Assembly: GCF_001014975.1 (NCBI RefSeq)
Contig: NZ_BBXA01000032.1
Coordinates: forward strand, 62,001-126,000
Length of the DNA: 64,000 nt
Direction: 5' to 3'
Origin: Novosphingobium sp. MD-1
Lineage (GTDB): Bacteria > Pseudomonadota > Alphaproteobacteria > Sphingomonadales > Sphingomonadaceae
In this document: positions 8,871 through 19,605 of the stretch, one piece after another
How positions within the stretch are numbered: position 1 is the first letter of the stretch
Layout: every line of letters starts with the position of its first letter
Position numbers and translations under genes: made by a program
The notes under the pieces: generated by a model
The model's input: only the letters and a program-made list of their open reading frames with translations
Told to the model about the DNA's origin: nothing
Database searches by the model: none

Positions 8871-8895
8871 TGCCCGTCTGGCTTTTCGCGCGCGA

Positions 8896-9120
8896 TCAAC
8901 GCTTGAGCGAAAGACCGCCGAACCGCTTGTTGAACTGCGCAACGCGGCCGCCCTGATCCATCTGACGCGTGCCGCCGGTCCAGGCCGGGTGCGAGGTGGG
9001 ATCGATGTCGAGCGCCAGCGTGTCGCCTTCCTTGCCCCAAGTGGAGCGGGTTTCGAACACGGTGCCGTCGGTCATCTGCACCTTGATCATGTGGTAGTCG
9101 GGGTGGATATTGGCCTTCAT
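8896..9120 (-). CDS. rpmE: 50S ribosomal protein L31
   Basis: 74 residues beginning [19 protein letters not shown] and containing STWG and the FNKRFG segment near the end, all typical of L31. It has no cysteine at all, so it is the zinc-free form. Monocistronic: its own terminator lies at 8845-8870 and a structured leader upstream shares a 13-base element with the rpsB leader. Confidence 0.95.
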   Translation of the reverse strand: MKANIHPDYHMIKVQMTDGTVFETRSTWGKEGDTLALDIDPTSHPAWTGGTRQMDQGGRVAQFNKRFGGLSLKR

Positions 9121-9159
9121 CGGTCTTGCTCCGCTTGGCGACCGGTTCCGACCGGTCTT

Positions 9160-9172
9160 CGGGAAACTGGAA
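9160..9172 (-). promoter_or_regulatory. Leader element shared by rpmE and rpsB
   Basis: On the minus strand TTCCAGTTTCCCG lies 39 bases upstream of the rpmE start. The identical 13-mer occurs 27 bases upstream of rpsB (20389-20401). In the rpmE leader it is followed by the dyad ACCGGT-CGGA-ACCGGT. Function not known to me; ribosomal-protein autoregulation or a common initiation element are guesses. Confidence 0.4.
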
Positions 9173-9248
9173 AGCGGCGCCCCTAATGGATACCGCGCGA
9201 TTTGTCGAGTCCCTGGTCGGACGCCCCCGGCATCCGTCGGGAGCCTGC

Positions 9249-9725
9249 TCAGCTGTCCGCGATCATCGCGGTGAAGCTGACCTCGCAGGTCACCTTGCCA
9301 TCGACCATGGCCTTGCCCGCGAACTTGCAGACGCGCGCGCGCTTCTGCGTGAATTCGACGTGCAGGTGCAACAGGCAGCCAGGCTCCACCGGATTGCGGA
9401 ACTTGGCGCCCTCGATCGCCATGAAATAGACGAGCTTGCCGGTGCCGGCGAGCCCAAGCGTTTCCACCGCGAGCACGCCGGCGGCCTGCGCCAGCGCCTC
9501 GATCTGGAGAACGCCGGGCATGATCGGCCGGCCGGGGAAGTGCCCCTGGAAGAACTGCTCGTTCATCGAGACAGCCTTGACCGCGTGGATCGAATCATCG
9601 GGCACAAGGCCCAGAACGCGATCGACCAGCAACAGGGGATAGCGGTGCGGAAGCGCCGCCATCACCTTGGTCACGTCATAGTCGAACGGTGCGGCAACCG
9701 CGCCGTCCGTCTGATCTTCCGCCAT
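9249..9725 (-). CDS. fabZ: 3-hydroxyacyl-ACP dehydratase FabZ
   Basis: Dehydratase of type II fatty acid synthesis. 158-residue hot-dog fold protein with the catalytic histidine in [15 protein letters not shown] and the catalytic glutamate in [19 protein letters not shown] near the N-terminus is characteristic of FabZ rather than FabA. It lies 36 bases after skp, with no lpxD between them and no lpxA after it, which fits an organism without LPS. Confidence 0.97.
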   Translation of the reverse strand: MAEDQTDGAVAAPFDYDVTKVMAALPHRYPLLLVDRVLGLVPDDSIHAVKAVSMNEQFFQGHFPGRPIMPGVLQIEALAQAAGVLAVETLGLAGTGKLVYFMAIEGAKFRNPVEPGCLLHLHVEFTQKRARVCKFAGKAMVDGKVTCEVSFTAMIADS

Positions 9726-9761
9726 GGTGCCCCCGTTTGACGCTGTTCGACGCGGACGGCC

Positions 9762-10454
9762 TTAGCGGCCGACCGGCGCCTTCTTGTTGTCCGGCTGGGC
9801 GGCAGCGGCCTGCGCCGCCTGCTGCTGGGCCTGCTGTTCACGCTGCGCGCGCGGCAGCCAGCCGGCCGGCGGCACGAGCTGCGCCGAAGGGATCAGCGCG
9901 TTGAGTTCGGTCAGGATGTCCTGGTTCAGGTTGTACGCCTGATCCGCCTTGATCACCGATTGCGAATCGAGGACCAGCGAAATCTTGCGCTTGGTCATCG
10001 CGCTCTGCGTGGCATCGTCCAGCTTGTCGCCGATCTGTTCGAGAACGTACTGTTCCGAAAGCTGCAGCGGCTCCAGGATCTGCTGGATTTCGCGCTGGCC
10101 GGCCTGCTCGATCTGCTGGATCTGCGCGTACTGCTGGCGCAGCGCGGCCTGATCGGGCTTGGGCGCCTTCGAATCCGCTTCCAGCTTGGCGTACAGCGGC
10201 TGAAGCTGCGCGGTGATCTGGTTCTTGCGCGTGTTGGCCTGGTCGATCTGCGCCTTGTAGGTCACCGGGCGCTGCTGCTGCGCGGTCTGGTAGGCCGAGG
10301 ACGAAGCGACGATCGCCGGGGGGTTGGCCACCGCGACGCCGGCGGCGACAACGCCACCGGTAGCGGCCGGAGCGGCTGGCGCGGCGGCCATGGCCTGCGG
10401 AGCAACCGAAACGAGAAGGCCCGCGACAAGGGCCGATGCAATGCGCGTGATCAT
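9762..10454 (-). CDS. skp: OmpH/Skp family periplasmic chaperone
   Basis: Periplasmic holdase for outer-membrane proteins on their way to BamA. 230 residues: signal peptide (residues 1-23, ending APQAMAA), an Ala/Pro linker, a long helical coiled-coil (AQIDQANTRKNQI through the Gln/Ala-rich segment), and the LVLDSQSVIKADQAYNLNQDI signature region of OmpH proteins. The C-terminus is a Gln/Ala-rich, low-complexity tail. The ATG overlaps the bamA stop by one base (TGATG), so the two are cotranslated. Confidence 0.9.
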   Translation of the reverse strand: MITRIASALVAGLLVSVAPQAMAAAPAAPAATGGVVAAGVAVANPPAIVASSSAYQTAQQQRPVTYKAQIDQANTRKNQITAQLQPLYAKLEADSKAPKPDQAALRQQYAQIQQIEQAGQREIQQILEPLQLSEQYVLEQIGDKLDDATQSAMTKRKISLVLDSQSVIKADQAYNLNQDILTELNALIPSAQLVPPAGWLPRAQREQQAQQQAAQAAAAQPDNKKAPVGR

Positions 10455-13162
10455 CAGAACTGGGTTCCTACGTTGAAAGTGAATGCCTTGGGGTCGTCGC
10501 CTTCGACCTTGCTGAGGACTTTGGCGAAATCGATGCGGAAGGGACCGAACGGCGAGTTCCAGTTGACGCCGATACCAACCGAGATGCGCGGTTTGGGACT
10601 ATCGCCCACGAAGACCTCGTCGTACTTCTGCGCAACTTGGTTAACCGCCCCGCTGGAATCCTTGCTGGAAGTCGTCAGCTTCTGGGTCAGGTTATCGAGA
10701 TACAGCAACGTTCCTGCCCCCGTTGTCTGTGGATGCGCCACACCAAACACGGCGCCCGCGTCAACGAAGATCGAAGGCCGCAGCCCCATCTCACGCGCGC
10801 CCGAGCCCAGCGGAATCTCGACCTCGGCGTGGGCAAGGTAGTAATATTTGCCGCCCAGCGCGTCATCGACCCACTGGTTGCGATCGGTCGAAACCGTGCC
10901 ACCCGCGCCGGTCTGCTGATCATACCCGGAATACTGCTTGCGCAGCACGCGGGGGCCGACGCCGCGAATGTCGAAGCCGCGGATCTGGGGTTCGCCCAGG
11001 AAGAAGCGGTCGGTCAGGCGCACGTCGTCGATCGACGGATCGTTGGAGCGGCTGCCCAGCGCCTTGATCGCGCCGCCTTCACCGCGCAGCGAGAAGATGA
11101 AGCCATGGCCCAGCGGTACATACTTCGAGGCGTTGGCCGTGAGGCGGGCATACTTCACCGAACCGCCAAGCCCGGCGATGTCGCCACCCAGCACCAGCGA
11201 GGAGCCGCGCGTCGGCCGCAGGCGGTTGTCGCGCGTGTCATAGACTAGCGACACACCCAGGATCGAGCTGGTGCGCTTGCCGATGGCGTCGCACAGATAC
11301 CGACCGGCCAGCAACGGGCTGCACTGGCCGTTGAGGTAGTAGGTATCCTTGTCGAGCGTCACGTTGTCGAAGTTGAGCGTGTAGCGCCCGATCAGCGAGG
11401 TATATTCGGTCAACGCCACGCCGATGCGGGCCTGGAAGCCGGTGGTGGCCTGCCGGTAGGTCGTGTTGCGGTTGCTGTTGAAGTAGTTGAAGCTGTTGTA
11501 GTCGCGCCGATAGACGTCCATACCGAACGACACGTTCCGGTCGAACAGGTAAGGCTCGGTAAAGCTCACCTGCACCGCGCGCGAATAGCGCGAATAGTCG
11601 ACGCTGAGGCCAACGGTCTGGCCACGGCCACGGAAGTTGTTCTGCTGGATCGAGGCCTGGAAGATGAAGCTTTCAAGGCTGGAGAAGCCGGCGGAAAGCT
11701 GGAGCTGGCCGGTCGGCTTTTCCTCGACGTTGGCTTCCAGCACGATGCGGTCGGCCGCGCTGCCGGGTTTCTGCTCGACCTCGAACTTTTCCTGGAAATA
11801 GCCCAGCGACTTGATGCGGTTGGTGGAGCGCTTGATCTGCAGGCTGTTGAAGGCGTCGCCCTCGCCCAGACGGAACTCGCGGCGGACCACCTTGTCCTGC
11901 GTCAGCGTGTTGCCGTTGACGTCCACGCGCTCGACATAGACGCGCGGTGCTTCCGCCATGCGGAAGGTCACGCTCATCGTCAGGTCGTCCTTGTCGCGCT
12001 GGAAGTCGGGACGGACGTCGGCGAAGGCATAACCGAAGCTGCCGGCGGTTTCGGTGAGGCTGTCGACCGTGTCTTCAACGGCCTTGGCGTTGTACCACTG
12101 GCCCTTCTTGATGCTCAGCCGCTCGGCCAGCTTGTCGCCATCGAAGTCGCGCAGCTGGCTGTCCACCTTGACGTCGCCGAACTTGTAGCGCTTCCCCTCT
12201 TCCACCACGTAGGTGATGATGAAATCGCGCTTGTCGGGCGTCAGTTCGGCCACCGCCGAAACCACGCGGAAATCGGCATAGCCGTTGGTCAGGTAATACT
12301 GGCGCAGCTTCTGCTGGTCGAAGGCGAGGCGATCCGGATCGTAGCTGGTGCCCGAGCTGAACAGGCGGAAGAAGCGCGACTGCTTGGTCACCATCTGGCC
12401 GCGCAGTTCCCCGTCGGAGAACTTCTCGTTGCCGATGATGTTGATCTGGCGGACCTTGGACTTCGGCCCCTCGCTGATCTCGAACACGATATCGACGCGG
12501 TTCTGTTCGAGCATGACCATCTTCGGTTCGACCGAAGCGGCGAAGCGGCCCTGCCGCTTGTACAGCTCGATGATCCGGGCCACGTCCGCGCGCACCTTGG
12601 AACGGGTGAAGATCTGGCGCGCCGAAAGCTTGATTTCGGGCAGGATCTTGTCTTCCTTGAGGCGCTTGTTGCCCTCCAGGATGATACGGTTGACGACCGG
12701 GTTCTCCTTGACCTGGATCACCACGTCGCCGTTGTTGTTGCGCAGTTGCACGTCCGAGAACAGCTCGGTCGCGAACAGGTCCTTCAGCACCTGGTCGGCG
12801 GCGGCCTGGGTATAGCGATCGCCTTCGCGCAGGCGGATGTAGGAGCGGATGGTATCCGGCTCCAGCCGTTGCGCGCCATCGATCGTGATCGTCTTGACCG
12901 TGACTTCCGCAACCACCGGTGGCGCGGCGGGCGCCGGCGCAGGGGTGGCGGGAACCGGAACCGCGCTGGCCGGCGCGGCTTGCCGGGCATGTTTGCCGAA
13001 CAGGGCCGAAGGCTTGCGCGCAGGCTTCTGATCCGCCTGGCTCTGCTGCGCCGCCGCCATTTCGGGCACGCCGGCCATGCAGGTGGTGACCATCAGGGCA
13101 ATAGCCACCGACGACGCCCGTGGCGAGGCAGGAACGGTCCGGCCCGAGTTACGTCCAATCAT
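10454..13162 (-). CDS. bamA: Outer membrane protein assembly factor BamA
   Basis: Essential beta-barrel insertase of the outer membrane. 902 residues from the ATG at 13162: a signal-like N-terminus ending in MAAAQQ, a proline/alanine linker, POTRA repeats from about residue 85, then a C-terminal barrel ending in phenylalanine (NVGTQF). The barrel carries the QIRGFDIRGVGPR lid-lock-like motif. A longer open frame would add 45 residues before MIGRN, but they have no signal character and I reject them. Confidence 0.96.
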   Translation of the reverse strand: MIGRNSGRTVPASPRASSVAIALMVTTCMAGVPEMAAAQQSQADQKPARKPSALFGKHARQAAPASAVPVPATPAPAPAAPPVVAEVTVKTITIDGAQRLEPDTIRSYIRLREGDRYTQAAADQVLKDLFATELFSDVQLRNNNGDVVIQVKENPVVNRIILEGNKRLKEDKILPEIKLSARQIFTRSKVRADVARIIELYKRQGRFAASVEPKMVMLEQNRVDIVFEISEGPKSKVRQINIIGNEKFSDGELRGQMVTKQSRFFRLFSSGTSYDPDRLAFDQQKLRQYYLTNGYADFRVVSAVAELTPDKRDFIITYVVEEGKRYKFGDVKVDSQLRDFDGDKLAERLSIKKGQWYNAKAVEDTVDSLTETAGSFGYAFADVRPDFQRDKDDLTMSVTFRMAEAPRVYVERVDVNGNTLTQDKVVRREFRLGEGDAFNSLQIKRSTNRIKSLGYFQEKFEVEQKPGSAADRIVLEANVEEKPTGQLQLSAGFSSLESFIFQASIQQNNFRGRGQTVGLSVDYSRYSRAVQVSFTEPYLFDRNVSFGMDVYRRDYNSFNYFNSNRNTTYRQATTGFQARIGVALTEYTSLIGRYTLNFDNVTLDKDTYYLNGQCSPLLAGRYLCDAIGKRTSSILGVSLVYDTRDNRLRPTRGSSLVLGGDIAGLGGSVKYARLTANASKYVPLGHGFIFSLRGEGGAIKALGSRSNDPSIDDVRLTDRFFLGEPQIRGFDIRGVGPRVLRKQYSGYDQQTGAGGTVSTDRNQWVDDALGGKYYYLAHAEVEIPLGSGAREMGLRPSIFVDAGAVFGVAHPQTTGAGTLLYLDNLTQKLTTSSKDSSGAVNQVAQKYDEVFVGDSPKPRISVGIGVNWNSPFGPFRIDFAKVLSKVEGDDPKAFTFNVGTQF

Positions 13163-13336
13163 CACCAAGCGCCATCCCGTGTGTTCTTGCGGCAAACCCT
13201 TTTCAAGGACCGGCCGCACCAGCAATCGCCGCCATCTGCCCGAAGCAGCCCCGCCAATCAAGCAAGCAGGCTGTCCAAGCGTTCGATCGCCCCGCAAATT
13301 GTGGAAAATCCGGCCCCCGCGACCGGATTGTATCCC

Positions 13337-14464
13337 CTACCCCCCGAACACTTTCAGCGACGCAACGTCATTGATCGTAACAAAGAGCATCAAACCGACA
13401 ACAAACGCCAACCCGGTCCGGAACGCCCATTCCTGGCCGCGCCGGCTGACCGGCTTCCTGCGCACCGCCTCGGCGGCGTAGAAAGCGAGATGACCTCCGT
13501 CCAGCACCGGAATTGGCAGCAGGTTAATGAACCCCAAGTTAATCGAGATCAGCGCGACGAACCATGCGTAGTTCCGCCAGCCCGATACCAGCTGCTCGCC
13601 GGAATACTTGGCGATCTTGATCGGCCCACCAAGCTCCTTCACCTCGCGCCGGCCGGTCACGATCTGGCCGATGCCGGTCACCATCATCCCGATGATGTCG
13701 CGCGTCTGCCCCACCGCGTCGGCCACGGCATCCACCGGCCCGGCGCGCACCACGTCGAAACGGGCCGGGCCGATGCCCAAATAGCCGATACGCTGTTCGT
13801 TTCCGAAAGCATCGGACATCACCTTGGCTTCGGGCGTGACCTGCATGGGCAATTGCTTGCCATCGCGCTCGATTACCAGATCCAGCGGTTCGGCGGGGTG
13901 CTGCGACACTTCCATGCGGATTTGCAGGAAATCGTCGATGCGCGCACCTTGCAGCGACACCACGCGATCGCCCGCGCGCAGGCCGGCCTTGTCGGCCACC
14001 GAGGTCGGCTGGACCACGCCCACCACCGGCGAGGCAACAACACGCCCATCGATCATGTTGAACGCCGCCAAGATCAGCACCGCGAAAACCAGATTGGTCA
14101 CCGGCCCGGCCAGCACGATCAGCGCGCGTTGCCACAGCGGCTTGGCCTGGAACGTCCGCTCGCGTTCGGCGGCGGGCAGCGAAAGCCAGGCGGGATCGGG
14201 CTGGCTCGCCGGGTTCATGTCGCCCGCGAACTGCACGTAACCGCCCAGCGGCAGCATGGACAGCTTCCAGCGCGTGCCGCGCTTGTCGGTCCACCCCGCC
14301 AGTTCCTTGCCGAACCCGATCGAAAAGCTTTCCGCCTTCACGCCGAACAGGCGGCCGACGAGATAGTGCCCCAGTTCGTGGATGAACACGAGCGGCCCGA
14401 GCACGAGAACAAAGGCGAGCAGGGTCACCAGGATCCCCGGATCGTGCAGCGGTGGTGTGGGCAT
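13337..14464 (-). CDS. rseP: Site-2 zinc metalloprotease RseP
   Basis: Intramembrane protease of the RseP/S2P family that cleaves anti-sigma factors and signal-peptide remnants. 375 residues: HELGH (H29, E30, H33) in the first membrane helix, a PDZ domain in the middle (GLRAGDRVVSLQG, about residues 125-200), and the third zinc ligand region PIPVLDGGH near residue 325. E. coli RseP has two PDZ domains; only one is obvious here. Its start overlaps the dxr stop by one base. Confidence 0.95.
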   Translation of the reverse strand: MPTPPLHDPGILVTLLAFVLVLGPLVFIHELGHYLVGRLFGVKAESFSIGFGKELAGWTDKRGTRWKLSMLPLGGYVQFAGDMNPASQPDPAWLSLPAAERERTFQAKPLWQRALIVLAGPVTNLVFAVLILAAFNMIDGRVVASPVVGVVQPTSVADKAGLRAGDRVVSLQGARIDDFLQIRMEVSQHPAEPLDLVIERDGKQLPMQVTPEAKVMSDAFGNEQRIGYLGIGPARFDVVRAGPVDAVADAVGQTRDIIGMMVTGIGQIVTGRREVKELGGPIKIAKYSGEQLVSGWRNYAWFVALISINLGFINLLPIPVLDGGHLAFYAAEAVRRKPVSRRGQEWAFRTGLAFVVGLMLFVTINDVASLKVFGG

Positions 14465-15648
14465 CAGTGCGCAAGCTCCATCGTTTCACGCGTTCTGACC
14501 CGCGCGGCGCGGTCCACCAGAATAACATCATCCAGCGAGCCCGGGGCGGAAAAGTCGTTCATCGAATCGAGCACGCGCGCCGCATTCTCCGCAATATCGG
14601 TGAACGCGATCTGACCGGCCAGGAACGCGGCCACGGCGATCTCGTTGGCGGCATTGAGCACGGCCGGCGCGGAACCGCCCGCCGTCACCGCCTCGCGCGC
14701 CAGGCGGGTGGCGGGAAAGCGCGTTTCATCGGGCGCGCGGAACGTCAGTTCGCCAATGGCGGCAAGATCGAGCGGCGCGCAGGGTGTGTCCATCCGCGCG
14801 GGCCAGGCGAGCGCGGAGGCGATCGGCACGCGCATGTCCGAAGGGCCAAGCTGCGCCAGCGTGGACCCATCGCGGTATTCGACCATCGAATGCACGATCG
14901 ACTGCGGGTGAACGATGATGCGCAGCCGCTCCACGCCCACCGGGAACAGGTGGAACGCCTCGATGAATTCCAGCCCCTTGTTCATCATCGTGGCCGAATC
15001 GACGCTGATCTTGGCGCCCATCGACCAGTTGGGGTGCTTCACCGCTTCGGCCGGAGTGGCCAGGGCCAGGCGTTCGGCGGGCCAATCGCGGAACGGGCCG
15101 CCACTGGCCGTCAGCGTGATCCAGCGGACGTTGGCGGCATCGTTGCCCTGCAGGCACTGGAAGATCGCGTTGTGTTCGGAATCGACCGGCAGCAGCGTGG
15201 CCCCGGTCCGGGCGACCGCTGCGGTCATCACCTCACCAGCGGAAACCAGTGCTTCCTTGTTGGCCAGCGCGATCACCTTGCCCTGTTCGATCGCCGCCAT
15301 CGTGGGAGCAAGGCCCGCGCACCCGACGATCGCGGCCACGGTGATATCCGCGCCGCGCGCGGCCGCCTCGACCAGCGCCGCCGGGCCGCCCGCGGCTTCC
15401 ACGCCCGATCCGGCGAGATGTTCGCGCAGCTCGGGCAGCCGCGCCTCGTCGGCCACGACCGCCACTTCCGCGCGGAATTCGCGCGCCAGCGCCGCCAGTT
15501 CCGCCGCCTGCGCGTTGGCCGTCAGCGCCACCACGCGGAAGGCATCGGGATTGCGTCGGACGAGATCAAGGGTGGAGGCGCCGATCGAACCCGTCGCGCC
15601 CAGAACCGAAATCGTGCGTTGTCCGGTCATCTCAGGCTCCTCCGCCAA
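14464..15648 (-). CDS. dxr: 1-deoxy-D-xylulose 5-phosphate reductoisomerase
   Basis: Second enzyme of the MEP isoprenoid pathway. 394 residues: NADPH-binding [13 protein letters not shown] at the N-terminus, metal-binding [11 protein letters not shown] (about residues 156-166), [10 protein letters not shown], and [12 protein letters not shown]. All are standard Dxr signatures. Overlaps cdsA's end by 17 bases and abuts rseP. Confidence 0.97.
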   Translation of the reverse strand: MAEEPEMTGQRTISVLGATGSIGASTLDLVRRNPDAFRVVALTANAQAAELAALAREFRAEVAVVADEARLPELREHLAGSGVEAAGGPAALVEAAARGADITVAAIVGCAGLAPTMAAIEQGKVIALANKEALVSAGEVMTAAVARTGATLLPVDSEHNAIFQCLQGNDAANVRWITLTASGGPFRDWPAERLALATPAEAVKHPNWSMGAKISVDSATMMNKGLEFIEAFHLFPVGVERLRIIVHPQSIVHSMVEYRDGSTLAQLGPSDMRVPIASALAWPARMDTPCAPLDLAAIGELTFRAPDETRFPATRLAREAVTAGGSAPAVLNAANEIAVAAFLAGQIAFTDIAENAARVLDSMNDFSAPGSLDDVILVDRAARVRTRETMELAH

Positions 15649-16381
15649 GTCCCATGGCCCAGGCCGTGCCCGCGACGATCGCCACCGGCAACAGGCCGTC
15701 CACGCGGTCGAACACGCCGCCGTGGCCGGGGATCAGGCGCGAACTGTCTTTCACGCCGGCCCGGCGCTTGAGCCAGCTTTCATAGAAATCGCCGGCCTGC
15801 GCCACCACCGCCAGCCCGGCGCCGGCCAGCGCCGCCATGCCGACGTTGGTGATCGCCAGCGCCTGCTTCAGGCTTGGCCCGGTCGGCCCCAGCGCCGACA
15901 GCATGTACCCGCCCGAAAGCGTGACCAGCGCCAGCCAGATGCCCGCCGCGGCCATGCCGCCGGCAAGGCCGGCCCAGGTCTTGGAGGGGCTGATTTTAGG
16001 CGCAATCTTGGGTCCACCCAGCGCGCGCCCGGTGAAATAGGCTCCGGTATCGGTGCAGATCACCAACCCGATCACCGCGATCAACAGCGGCGTGGGCATG
16101 ACGATCAGCGCGAGCGCTGCCCAGCCGATGTAGAACGCGCCGGTAATCGCCGCCGCTCCCAGACGTGCCGGGTCCGTCGCGATCCGGCTCGCCAGCATCA
16201 CGTACTCGCCATAGGCTGCGAAGGCGACCAGCGCGATGAAGCAATCGAGCACCACCCCATCGCGCCATATGGCGAAGCCCGCGATGGCGAGCATGACCAC
16301 GGCCGAGGCGACACGCACCGGAAGGTCGTTCCGCCGGGCCGGCGTGGCGGCGCCTTCGGCGGACGGATCAGCGACCGCCAA
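15632..16381 (-). CDS. cdsA: Phosphatidate cytidylyltransferase CdsA
   Basis: Makes CDP-diacylglycerol from phosphatidate and CTP, feeding pssA downstream in metabolism. Several membrane helices, [15 protein letters not shown], the family motif [12 protein letters not shown], and the C-terminal [14 protein letters not shown]. No ATG gives a sensible start: I propose the TTG at 16381, which overlaps uppS by 14 bases; a GTG further in (before RVASAVV) is possible. The 295-residue open frame upstream simply reads through uppS. Confidence 0.9.
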   Translation of the reverse strand: MAVADPSAEGAATPARRNDLPVRVASAVVMLAIAGFAIWRDGVVLDCFIALVAFAAYGEYVMLASRIATDPARLGAAAITGAFYIGWAALALIVMPTPLLIAVIGLVICTDTGAYFTGRALGGPKIAPKISPSKTWAGLAGGMAAAGIWLALVTLSGGYMLSALGPTGPSLKQALAITNVGMAALAGAGLAVVAQAGDFYESWLKRRAGVKDSSRLIPGHGGVFDRVDGLLPVAIVAGTAWAMGLGGGA

Positions 16382-17084
16382 AGCGCCGCTCGCGAGTCGA
16401 GAACTGCTCCAGCGCCTGCCGCAGATGCTCGGGCGTAAAATCGGGCCACAGCACGTCGGTGAACCACATTTCGGCGTAGGCGGCCTGCCACAGCAGAAAA
16501 TTGGAAAGCCGCACCTCACCCGAGGTACGGATCAGCAGATCGAGCGGGGGCAGATCGGCGGTATAGAGCTCGGCCTCGATCGCCTCCGGGGTGATCGCGC
16601 CCTTGGCGGCAGCCCGCGCCGCCGCGCGGGCGATCTCCTGTTGCGATCCATAGTTCAGCGCGATCGCCAGCGTGGTGCCGGTGTTCGCCGCCGTGCGCGC
16701 CATAGCATCTTCGATCAGATCCACGATATCGGGGGCAAGTCCATGATAATCGCCGATAATCCGGAGCCGCGCGTTGTTGTTGATCAATTCCTGCAGATCG
16801 CTGCGGATGAAGGCCTTGAGCAGCCCCATGAGGTCGGCGATCTCGTCCGCCGGGCGCTTCCAGTTCTCGGACGAGAAGGCATAGAGCGTCAGCGCTTCAA
16901 GCCCCATGTCGCGCGCGGCGCGCGCCACTTCGCGCACCGCGTCGACCCCGCGCTTGTGCCCGACGACGCGCGGCAGCAGGCGCTTCTTCGCCCAGCGCCC
17001 GTTGCCATCCATGATGATGGCGACGTGCCGCGCGACGCAACCGGTATCTCCCGACCCGTTTTTCGGGGCGACCGCCGCGCTCAC
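16368..17084 (-). CDS. uppS: Undecaprenyl diphosphate synthase (isoprenyl transferase)
   Basis: Cis-prenyltransferase that makes the C55 lipid carrier of cell-wall synthesis. 238 residues: [13 protein letters not shown] with the catalytic Asp, [18 protein letters not shown], and the C-terminal [18 protein letters not shown]. The GTG start at 17084 overlaps the frr stop (GTGA). All active-site residues are present. Confidence 0.97.
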   Translation of the reverse strand: MSAAVAPKNGSGDTGCVARHVAIIMDGNGRWAKKRLLPRVVGHKRGVDAVREVARAARDMGLEALTLYAFSSENWKRPADEIADLMGLLKAFIRSDLQELINNNARLRIIGDYHGLAPDIVDLIEDAMARTAANTGTTLAIALNYGSQQEIARAAARAAAKGAITPEAIEAELYTADLPPLDLLIRTSGEVRLSNFLLWQAAYAEMWFTDVLWPDFTPEHLRQALEQFSTRERRFGGR

Positions 17085-17638
17085 TTGCCCAGGATTTCCT
17101 TTTCCTTCTGGGCGGCGGCTTCATCGGCCGCCTTGATGTAATCGTCGGTCAGTTTCTGGACGTCGGTTTCGGCGCGCTTGCGCTCGTCTTCCGAGATTTC
17201 CTTCTTGTTCTCGTCCGCCTTGAGCGCTTCCATGCCGTCGCGACGGACGTTGCGGATCGCGATGCGCGCCTTTTCGGCATACTGGCTGGCCAGCTTGGCC
17301 AGCTCCTTGCGGCGTTCCTCGGTCAGATCGGGAATCGGCAGGCGCAGGTTGTTGCCGTCGTTAATCGGATTGAGGCCGAGCCCCGCCGAACGGATCGCTT
17401 TTTCGACCGGCCCGATGTTCGACTTGTCCCAGACCTGCACCGACAGCAGGCGCGGTTCGGGTGCGGAAACGGTCGCGATCTGGTTGAGCGGCGTGTGCGC
17501 GCCATAGACTTCGACCGTGATAGGATCGAGCAGCGCGGTGTTGGCCCGGCCGGTGCGCAGGCCCGAAAGATCGCTCTTGAACGATTCAACCGCGCCCTTC
17601 ATCCGGCGTTCGAGATCGGCCTTGTCATACTTGGCCAT
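17081..17638 (-). CDS. frr: Ribosome recycling factor
   Basis: 185-residue RRF that, with EF-G, splits post-termination ribosomes. It has the expected layout: [21 protein letters not shown] and the central helix, [14 protein letters not shown], then the C-terminal helices ending KEKEILGK. It lies 2 bases after pyrH and overlaps uppS by four. Confidence 0.97.
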   Translation of the reverse strand: MAKYDKADLERRMKGAVESFKSDLSGLRTGRANTALLDPITVEVYGAHTPLNQIATVSAPEPRLLSVQVWDKSNIGPVEKAIRSAGLGLNPINDGNNLRLPIPDLTEERRKELAKLASQYAEKARIAIRNVRRDGMEALKADENKKEISEDERKRAETDVQKLTDDYIKAADEAAAQKEKEILGK

Positions 17639-17640
17639 GG

Positions 17641-18363
17641 TCAGGCTTCCTTCTGCACGATGGTCTGCGTCCCCTCACCCGCCAGCACGCGGGCAAGATT
17701 GCCCTGCTCGCGGATCGAGAACACGACGATGGGAATGTGGTTATCGCGGCAAAGCGCCACCGCGCTGGCGTCCATCACCTGCAGGTTGGTTGCCAGGACG
17801 GTGTCGTAATCCACGGTTTCATAACGCTTTGCCGAAGGATTCTTCTTCGGATCGGCATCGTACACGCCGTCGACGCTGGTGCCCTTGAGCAGTGCGTCGC
17901 ACTGCATTTCGGCCGCGCGCAACGCCGCGCCGCTGTCGGTGGTGAAATAGGGCGCGCCCACCCCGGCGGCGAAGATCACCACGCGGCCCTTTTCCAGGTG
18001 GCGTTCGGCGCGACGGCGGATCACCGGCTCGCACACCGCGTCCATCTGTATGGCGGACTGCACGCGCGTGTGCACGCCCAGCTTTTCGAGCGAGGACTGC
18101 ATCGCCAGCGCGTTCATCACCGTGGCCAGCATACCCATGTAATCGGCCTGCGCCCGGTCCATGCCCTTGGCGGCCCCCGCCATGCCGCGAAAGATGTTGC
18201 CCCCGCCGATTACGAGGCACAGTTCGACGCCGGTATCCTTTACCGCCTTCACCTCGGCGGCCAGGCGATCGACGAAATCGGTATCGATGCCAAACTGCTG
18301 GTTCCCCATCAGCACCTCGCCCGAAAGCTTGAGCAGGATGCGCTTGAACTTGGGGAGGCTCAT
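17641..18363 (-). CDS. pyrH: Uridylate kinase PyrH
   Basis: UMP kinase of the amino-acid kinase fold, an essential pyrimidine step. 240 residues from the ATG at 18363: [26 protein letters not shown], the substrate loop [11 protein letters not shown], and [16 protein letters not shown]. An in-frame extension of 28 residues upstream lacks a good start context and is not used. The 186 bases between pyrH and tsf contain two GC-rich hairpins but no gene. Confidence 0.97.
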   Translation of the reverse strand: MSLPKFKRILLKLSGEVLMGNQQFGIDTDFVDRLAAEVKAVKDTGVELCLVIGGGNIFRGMAGAAKGMDRAQADYMGMLATVMNALAMQSSLEKLGVHTRVQSAIQMDAVCEPVIRRRAERHLEKGRVVIFAAGVGAPYFTTDSGAALRAAEMQCDALLKGTSVDGVYDADPKKNPSAKRYETVDYDTVLATNLQVMDASAVALCRDNHIPIVVFSIREQGNLARVLAGEGTQTIVQKEA

Positions 18364-18549
18364 GGGAACGGGGTACTCGCAAACGGGGGTAAACGCGGCC
18401 CTTATACGCGGATGGACCGCGCTGCCAAGGGTGGCGTGGCCGGCCATGGTGGCGGCCGCATACAGCGATCCCCGCGCCGGCGGGGAGAACGAGCCGGAGC
18501 AATACCGGCAACGCCTCCCCCGCCCGCGCGGGGACGTGCTGTTCAGAAC

Positions 18550-19476
18550 TTACTTGATGCCGGCAGCGGCGGCGACTTCGGCGGCAAAATCGCTTTCTTC
18601 CTTCTCGATGCCTTCACCAAGCTGGAAGCGGACATAGTCCACCAGCGCGATCTTGGTGCCGGCGGCCTTGCCCGCCTGCTCCACCACCTGCGCGATCGGA
18701 GTCTTGTTGTCCATCACGAACAGCTGCGAAAGCAGCGCGTTTTCCTTGGCGTACTTCGAGACCGCGCCGTCGACCATCTTGGCCTGCACTTCAGCGGGCT
18801 TGCCACTTTCAGCCGCCTTTTCGGCCGCGATCTTGCGTTCGCGGGCGATCAGTTCGGCGTCGAGATCGTCGGCGGTCAGCGCCAGCGGGAACGCGGCGGC
18901 GATGTGCATCGCGATCTGCTTGCCCAGCGGCTCCAGCACATCGGCGCCGGCTTCGGATTCGAGCGCGACGAGCACGCCGATCTTGCCAAGGTTCGGCGCG
19001 GCGGCATTGTGCATGTAGGGCACGACCACGCCGTTCGTCACGGCGACGTGCTTGATGCGGCGCAGCTGCTGGTTCTCACCGATGGTGGCGACGTTGTTGG
19101 TCAGCTTGTCGGCAACCGTGCCGCCATCGGGATAGGCGGCGGCCTTCAGCGCCTCGACATCGGCAGCGGCGGTGTTCAGCGCCACTTCGGTGGCCTTGCG
19201 CACGAAGTCCTGGAACTGATCGTTCTTGGCGACGAAATCGGTTTCCGAGTTGACTTCGACGGCAACGCCCTTGGTTCCGGCAACGGCCACGCCAACGAGA
19301 CCTTCGGCGGCGGTGCGGCTGGACTTCTTGGCGGCGGCAGCCAGGCCCTTGGCGCGCAGCGCGTCGACCGCGGCTTCGAAATCGCCGCCGGATTCGTCCA
19401 GCGCCTTCTTGCAGTCCATCATGCCGGCGCCAGTGCGCTCGCGCAGGTTCTTCACGTCAGCGGCGGTATAAGCCAT
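18550..19476 (-). CDS. tsf: Translation elongation factor Ts
   Basis: Nucleotide exchange factor of EF-Tu. 308 residues from the ATG at 19476 ([26 protein letters not shown]): UBA-like N-terminal domain, TDFVAKND motif, and the dimerisation and C-terminal modules (VKTL-type helix [17 protein letters not shown]). An upstream in-frame ATG would add eight residues. It follows rpsB with a 129-base gap, as in most bacteria. Confidence 0.97.
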   Translation of the reverse strand: MAYTAADVKNLRERTGAGMMDCKKALDESGGDFEAAVDALRAKGLAAAAKKSSRTAAEGLVGVAVAGTKGVAVEVNSETDFVAKNDQFQDFVRKATEVALNTAAADVEALKAAAYPDGGTVADKLTNNVATIGENQQLRRIKHVAVTNGVVVPYMHNAAAPNLGKIGVLVALESEAGADVLEPLGKQIAMHIAAAFPLALTADDLDAELIARERKIAAEKAAESGKPAEVQAKMVDGAVSKYAKENALLSQLFVMDNKTPIAQVVEQAGKAAGTKIALVDYVRFQLGEGIEKEESDFAAEVAAAAGIK

Positions 19477-19605
19477 CGCGTTGATCCTTCTGTTCTTCAA
19501 ACGGGTGAGGCCGCAGCAATCCGCTGCGGCCCGTAAGTCTTGTCCGGGTCAATTCGGTGACGGCCCGGACGGGCCGCCCCGATCATCGACCGGCGGCGCC
19601 GGGGC

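Noticed and set aside
13163-13297. 45-residue N-terminal extension of BamA
   Set aside because: No signal character; the ATG at 13162 directly precedes a signal peptide-like stretch.
16382-16519. N-terminal extension of CdsA into uppS
   Set aside because: Would overlap uppS by over 150 bases and reads as uppS out of frame.
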